Assembly (NCBI GenBank): GCA_025964455.1
Contig: JAOPYU010000107.1
Coordinates: forward strand, 1-8,991
Reading direction: 5' to 3'
DNA from: Thermoleophilia bacterium
GTDB taxonomy: Bacteria; Actinomycetota; Thermoleophilia; Gaiellales; SKUG01
Length of the DNA: 8,991 nucleotides
Below the pieces are notes generated by a model. The model was given only the letters and a program-made list of their open reading frames with translations. It was not told where the DNA came from and did not search any database. The position numbers were made by a program, and so were the translations under genes. Below are positions 5,724-8,991 of the stretch, piece after piece (the first letter of the stretch is position 1; every line of letters starts with the position of its first letter).

Positions 5724-7070
5724 ATGGAGCAGGCAACCGCGCAGCAGGTGTCGGTCAACATCGTCACCGAGGTCCCCGGACCACGCTCCCGCGAGCTCGC
5801 GGCTCGATCCGCAGCCGCGCTCGCCGACGCGCTCTCGCTCGTCCACCCCATCTACGTCCACACCGCGCAGGGCGCGACCGTGACGGACGTCGACGGCAAC
5901 ACCTTCATCGACTGGATCGGCGGAGTCGGCGTGATGAACGTCGGCCACAACCATCCGGACGTCACCGCGGCGATCGTCGAGCAGGCGCAGCGCTTCACGC
6001 ACACCGACTACACGATCGTCCCGTACGAGCCCTACGTGCGCCTGTGCGAGCGCCTCAACGCATCCGCCGAAGGCGTGATCGAGGGGCCGCGCAAGGCAGC
6101 GCTCTTCAACACCGGCGCCGAGACCGTCGAGAACGCCGTCAAGATCGCGCGCGTCGCGACCGGCCGCCAGGGCGTCATCTGCTTCTCCGGCGCCTTCCAC
6201 GGTCGCTCGCTCATGGCGATGACGCTGACGAGCAAGGTGCACCCGTATCGCGCTGGGTTCGGCCCGTTCGCGCCCGAGGTCTACCGCGCCCCGTATGCGA
6301 ACCCGTACGACTTCGACGGCGACGAGCAGGCGGCGACCGACTACGCGCTCGGCCAGCTCAAGAAGATGACCAAGACCCACTTCGCGGCGGAGAGCATCGC
6401 GGCGCTCGTGGTGGAGCCGGTCCAGGGCGAGGGCGGCTTCATCGTCCCGCCGAAGGCGTTCCTCGCAGGCCTTCGCGCGTTCTGCGACGAGCATGGCATC
6501 GTGTTCGTGGTCGACGAGGTCCAGAGCGGCATGGGACGCACCGGCACGGTCTGGGCGAGCGAGCAGCTCGGCGTGCAGGCGGACCTGCTGCTGAGCGCCA
6601 AGTCGATCGCCGCGGGCATCCCGCTCGGCGCGATCATCGGCAAGGCCTCGATCATGGACCGGGTCCCTGACAGCGGCATCGGCGGCACCTACCCCGGCAA
6701 TCCGGTGGCGTGCGCGGCGTCCCATGTCGTGCTCGACCTGTTCGAGGGCGGGCTGCTCGACCAGGCCAAGGCCCTCGGTCGTGCGCTCGAGACCGCCTTC
6801 GCCGAGCTGGCCTCCGAGGACGACGGCATCTCCGATTCGCGCGGCCTGGGCCCGATGCGCGCGCTCGAGTTCTCCAAGCCCGGCACCAAGACGCCGGACC
6901 CGGACCGCCTCGACGCGGTGCAGGCCCACGCCCAGCAGCACGGCCTGCTCATGCACAAGGCCGGCGTCGGCGGAAACATCCTGCGCGTGCTCGTGCCGCT
7001 CGTGATCACCGAGGCGCAGGTCGAGGAATCGATCGCGATCCTGCGCGCCGCGCTCGTCGCAACCCGCTGA
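5724..7070 (+). CDS. gabT: class III PLP-dependent aminotransferase, 4-aminobutyrate transaminase-like
   Basis: A 448-residue cytosolic enzyme of fold type I, subgroup II (class III). It probably moves the amino group of 4-aminobutyrate, or another omega-amino acid, to 2-oxoglutarate, giving succinate semialdehyde and glutamate. Visible motifs: [18 protein letters not shown] (61-78); [16 protein letters not shown] (128-143), whose GA binds PLP phosphate; GAFHGRS (156-162), whose aromatic stacks on the cofactor; EPVQGEGGF (231-239); [13 protein letters not shown] (262-274), where D264 contacts the pyridine nitrogen; the Schiff-base lysine K293 in [16 protein letters not shown]; and [14 protein letters not shown] (320-333). 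Length and motif order match GabT. The start has GGAGAGG at 5709-5715, 8 bases before the ATG. No gabD or GABA permease lies nearby, so substrate is inferred; beta-alanine, putrescine or other omega-amino acids are possible. It probably forms an operon with the next gene. Confidence 0.88.
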   Translation: MEQATAQQVSVNIVTEVPGPRSRELAARSAAALADALSLVHPIYVHTAQGATVTDVDGNTFIDWIGGVGVMNVGHNHPDVTAAIVEQAQRFTHTDYTIVPYEPYVRLCERLNASAEGVIEGPRKAALFNTGAETVENAVKIARVATGRQGVICFSGAFHGRSLMAMTLTSKVHPYRAGFGPFAPEVYRAPYANPYDFDGDEQAATDYALGQLKKMTKTHFAAESIAALVVEPVQGEGGFIVPPKAFLAGLRAFCDEHGIVFVVDEVQSGMGRTGTVWASEQLGVQADLLLSAKSIAAGIPLGAIIGKASIMDRVPDSGIGGTYPGNPVACAASHVVLDLFEGGLLDQAKALGRALETAFAELASEDDGISDSRGLGPMRALEFSKPGTKTPDPDRLDAVQAHAQQHGLLMHKAGVGGNILRVLVPLVITEAQVEESIAILRAALVATR

Positions 7071-7072
7071 CG

Positions 7073-7468
7073 ATGACCACGCTCGCGCTCGTCGCGGTCG
7101 TGGGTGCGGTCGTGGCATCGCTCCTGCACGTCGTGTTCTTCGTGCTCGAGAGCCTGCGCTTTCGCGACCCCGCCACGTGGCGGCGGTTCGGAGTCGCCTC
7201 GCAGGAGCACGCCGATGCCATCGCGCCGATGGCGTTCAACCAGGGCTTCTACAACCTGTTCCTGGCGCTCGGCACGCTCGTCGGCGCGGCGGTGCTGGTG
7301 GCGGGTGACCGCGACGTCGGATGGGCGCTCATGCTGTTCGGCTGCTCGACGATGGTCGGTGCAGCGCTGGTGCTCGCCGCGACGAGCCGCGACCTGCTCC
7401 GCGCTGCGGTGCTGCAGGGCGCGCCGCCACTGCTGTGCATCGGCGCGGCGCTCAGCAACTTCACCTGA
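7073..7468 (+). CDS. DUF1304 family integral membrane protein
   Basis: A 131-residue protein with four predicted membrane helices (~3-26, 56-77, 82-104, 108-127). The [15 protein letters not shown] segment (19-33), a following RRFG, and [19 protein letters not shown] (54-72) are the conserved features of the DUF1304 family, whose members are about 120 residues with no established function. The ATG is 2 bases after the aminotransferase stop and has no separate ribosome site other than sequence inside gabT, so translation is probably coupled. The 3' end faces the minus-strand gene with 9 bases between stop codons; CCTGA (7464-7468) and TCAGG (7478-7482) form a short weak stem over both stops. 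Whether it works with the aminotransferase is unknown. Confidence 0.85.
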   Translation: MTTLALVAVVGAVVASLLHVVFFVLESLRFRDPATWRRFGVASQEHADAIAPMAFNQGFYNLFLALGTLVGAAVLVAGDRDVGWALMLFGCSTMVGAALVLAATSRDLLRAAVLQGAPPLLCIGAALSNFT

Positions 7469-7477
7469 CGGCGCGGC

Positions 7478-7741
7478 TCAGGCGGGACGCAGCTCGCCGA
7501 CGACGTCGACGTAGGTGCCGGCCATGAGGAAGCCGAACTGCTCCTCGCGTGTGCGCACGCGCGCGCGCACGAGCGCGCCATCTTCCATACCCGCCGGCGG
7601 CGTCGCCCCGTCCATGACCAGGCTTCCACCAAGCTGTGGATCTGCAGGATCGAGCTCGAGCGACCAGAACCCGCCCTCGAATTCGTTGAAGCGGAGCGTC
7701 GCGACGACCTCGAGCTCCCGCGTTTTCGGTGCAAATCCCAC
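7478..7741 (-). CDS. small beta-rich hypothetical protein (possible OB-like fold)
   Basis: An 87-residue protein from a GTG start. It alternates short hydrophobic strands: LEVVATLRF, the EGGFWSLEL motif, LGGSLVMDG, ALVRARVRT, GFLMAGTYVDVVGEL. The EGGFW-x-L strand followed by a Gly-rich turn and a late M-x-G-x-x-V strand recalls small one-domain proteins of OB-like type common in high-GC bacteria; this is a resemblance, not an identification. GTG at 7741 is chosen because GGAG (complement of 7751-7754) stands 9 bases upstream and the conserved-looking sequence starts there. An ATG at 7858 would add 39 residues of Arg/Cys/Ser-rich sequence without strand pattern. It is convergent with the DUF1304 gene and divergent from the zinc-ribbon gene; the 186-base gap has no convincing promoter. 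Confidence 0.6.
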   Translation of the reverse strand: MGFAPKTRELEVVATLRFNEFEGGFWSLELDPADPQLGGSLVMDGATPPAGMEDGALVRARVRTREEQFGFLMAGTYVDVVGELRPA

Positions 7742-7927
7742 GATTCTCAGCTCCGGTGGACTTGGTTCGAGGACCCGGCGGGTGCACACAGCGTATCTCA
7801 CGCTGGCACGTTCGCAGTCATCGACGCGCACATGCGCCCACAAACTGCTCAAGCCCATTTCGGGGAGCGCCGATACGAGGTGCAGGCCACGACCTGTGGC
7901 CGCTCACCACTGCGACACCGGGATTTC

Positions 7928-8332
7928 ATGGGCGACTTCCACATCAAGAAGATCATCCTGCCGAGCGGCAAGAGCGTCGAGATCGTGTACTTCCACGCGG
8001 AAGACACCCTCACGACGAGCGAGCCCGAGGGAGGCACTGCAGTCGATCTCGAGAGCTGCCCGGACTGCGACTCGGGGCTGGTCTATCCGGTCTCGTGGCG
8101 CGAGACCGAGGACGACTGCTGGGAGATCGAGCTGCGCTGCCCGAACTGCGAGTGGTGCGAGCGCGGGATCTACCGCCACCAGGACGTCGAGAGCTTCGAC
8201 GACGTGCTCAACCGCGGCACCGATCGCCTCATCGACGACCTCGAGACACTCACGCGCGCCAACATGGAGGCTGACATCGACCGCTTCGTCCAGGCGCTCG
8301 AAGAGGACCTCATCACGCCCTTCGATTTCTGA
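7928..8332 (+). CDS. zinc-ribbon-like conserved hypothetical protein
   Basis: A 134-residue cytosolic protein. The N-terminus MGDFHIKKIILPSGKSVEIVYF looks like a beta-hairpin. The centre carries CPDC (44-47) and CPNC (71-74), two CxxC knuckles 23 residues apart, with further cysteines at 64 and 77, as in zinc ribbons that bind one Zn(II). The segment between is strand-forming (GLVYPVSW, CWEIELR). The C-terminal third (86-130) is an acidic helix-rich stretch (ESFDDVLNRGTDRLIDDLETL and later DIDRFVQALEEDL). An acidic helix after a zinc ribbon suggests a protein or RNA-polymerase contact role, but no function is known to me. ATG 7928 is preferred to in-frame ATG 7832, whose extra 32 residues look non-coding (RRYEVQATTCGRSPLRHR). 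The ribosome site is weak (CCGGGA 4 bases away). Confidence 0.75.
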   Translation: MGDFHIKKIILPSGKSVEIVYFHAEDTLTTSEPEGGTAVDLESCPDCDSGLVYPVSWRETEDDCWEIELRCPNCEWCERGIYRHQDVESFDDVLNRGTDRLIDDLETLTRANMEADIDRFVQALEEDLITPFDF

Positions 8333-8356
8333 CGCACGTCGACACCCGATTCACGC

Positions 8357-8381
8357 CGCGGCCGCCCTCGAGGCGGCCGCG
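8357..8381 (+). terminator. strong hairpin terminator after the zinc-ribbon gene
   Basis: CGCGGCCGCC (8357-8366), loop CTCGA, GGCGGCCGCG (8372-8381): a perfect 10-bp GC stem 24 bases after the stop, followed by TTGCGTT. This is the clearest terminator-like element in the window and separates the zinc-ribbon gene from the signal peptidase gene. Confidence 0.6.
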
Positions 8382-8427
8382 TTGCGTTCCGGATGAGTCA
8401 ACCGGCGAATCCCTGCCCGCAACTGGG

Positions 8428-8433
8428 TAAGCT
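8428..8433 (+). promoter_or_regulatory. candidate -10 box placing a leaderless start at the signal peptidase gene
   Basis: TAAGCT fits TAnnnT and ends 8 bases before the ATG at 8442, so transcription could begin at or just before the start codon. There is no clear -35 box. The GGAG next to the ATG (8438-8441) is too close to act as a normal ribosome site. Confidence 0.3.
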
Positions 8434-8441
8434 CCCCGGAG

Positions 8442-8991
8442 ATGACGGGGCACACGATCGAACATGGGGCCGGCCACGAGCCGTGGCAGGACGAGCCTGA
8501 AGAGGAGCACGGCACGCTCCTCGAAGTGGTCGTGACCATCGGCGCGGCGCTGCTGCTTGCCTTCCTGGTCCAGCAGTTCCTGGTCAAGCCCTTCAAGATC
8601 CCGTCCGGATCCATGGAGAACACGTTGCGCTGCGGCGACCGCGTGCTCGTCGACCGGCTGTCGTACCGCTTCTCCGATCCGAGCCGCGTCGACGTGATCG
8701 TCTTCCATCCGCCCGCCGGCATCGGCGAGGGCGGTCGCCCCGATCCGTCGATCGTCGCCGACCGCCTCGACGGCACGGCTCCGCGCACCAACTCCGATGG
8801 CACGCTTCCCACGACCGAGGCCGACACGAACTACATCAAGCGCATCGTCGGGCTCCCCGGCGACAAGGTCGAGGTCAAGCGCCACAAGGCGTACGTCAAC
8901 GGCAAGCAGCTCAAGGAGCCGTACTTGCGACCGCTCGAGGACGTCGCCGGCCTCGACTCGACCGGGGGCACGTCGGACTGGGGCCCGCAGC
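8442..8991 (+). CDS. lepB: signal peptidase I (N-terminal 183 residues, runs off the window)
   Basis: A membrane-bound serine protease of family S26 that removes signal peptides from Sec and Tat substrates outside the membrane. Residues 1-24 are an acidic cytoplasmic tail. Residues 25-48 form the single membrane anchor (LLEVVVTIGAALLLAFLVQQFL). The catalytic serine is S57 in FKIPSGSMENTL (box B), the VDVIVFHPP strand (83-91) is box C, and the catalytic lysine is K133 in YIKRIVGLPGD (box D). KAYVNGKQL follows as usual. Between boxes C and D lies an unusually long acidic and Thr/Pro-rich insertion (~94-129); E. coli LepB has only a short linker there. No in-frame start exists between the stop at 8394 and the ATG at 8442. 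The GDSMxPT-like C-terminal box is outside the window. It is an essential general export gene and would process the secreted protein at 324-2180. Confidence 0.93.
   Translation, partial: MTGHTIEHGAGHEPWQDEPEEEHGTLLEVVVTIGAALLLAFLVQQFLVKPFKIPSGSMENTLRCGDRVLVDRLSYRFSDPSRVDVIVFHPPAGIGEGGRPDPSIVADRLDGTAPRTNSDGTLPTTEADTNYIKRIVGLPGDKVEVKRHKAYVNGKQLKEPYLRPLEDVAGLDSTGGTSDWGPQ

Noticed and set aside
5628..7118. Very long open minus-strand frame upstream of dcd, opposite the aminotransferase gene
   Set aside because: It is an antisense shadow of a GC-rich gene with clear family motifs; its translation is Arg/Glu/Ala/Gly-rich with no domain. Only the Dcd part, which has its own ribosome site and start, is real.
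8313..8885. Minus-strand frame over the signal peptidase gene
   Set aside because: It is antisense to catalytic motifs of LepB and crosses the terminator hairpin; no family resemblance.

Overview
The window is high-GC DNA with strong third-codon-position G/C bias and Shine-Dalgarno-led genes. It looks like a chromosomal segment of a high-GC Gram-positive. The Dcd protein is of the mycobacterial (bifunctional) type, and a secreted beta-helix plus Ig-like protein sits next to glycine-rich proteins; together these suggest an actinobacterium, possibly class Thermoleophilia. That placement is a guess from family resemblance, since no rRNA or marker search was possible. I see no IS element, phage gene, CRISPR array, tRNA or rRNA.

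Layout. 1-233: the C-terminal end of a Kef/TrkA-type cation transport protein. 324-2180: a secreted parallel beta-helix protein with Ig-like domains. 2454-3023 and 3471-3947: two small, cysteine-free, glycine-rich proteins of unknown function that share an Asn/Thr/Gln-rich module. They are separated by a 447-base non-coding stretch carrying four consecutive hairpins. 4169-5065: a potassium-channel-like membrane protein. 5058-5627 (minus): dCTP deaminase, overlapping the channel gene tail to tail by 8 bases. 5724-7070: a class III PLP aminotransferase (GabT-like), divergent from dcd and followed after 2 bases by a DUF1304 membrane protein (7073-7468). 7478-7741 (minus): a small beta-rich protein. 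7928-8332: a zinc-ribbon-like protein. A strong hairpin terminator follows at 8357-8381. 8442-8991: the N-terminal 183 residues of signal peptidase I.

How the genes relate. Most are independent housekeeping or metabolic units: nucleotide pool, GABA or omega-amino acid turnover, ion transport and protein export. The only clear same-strand coupling is gabT with the DUF1304 gene. The least explained part is 2454-3947. The two proteins there are related in architecture (Gly/Pro/Leu-rich segment, then QxNxTNQT...VTNSN, then a Gly-rich tail) but otherwise divergent, and each has a near-perfect ribosome binding site. They are the best candidates for an undescribed system, perhaps a self-assembling structural or surface material. 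That function is inference only.
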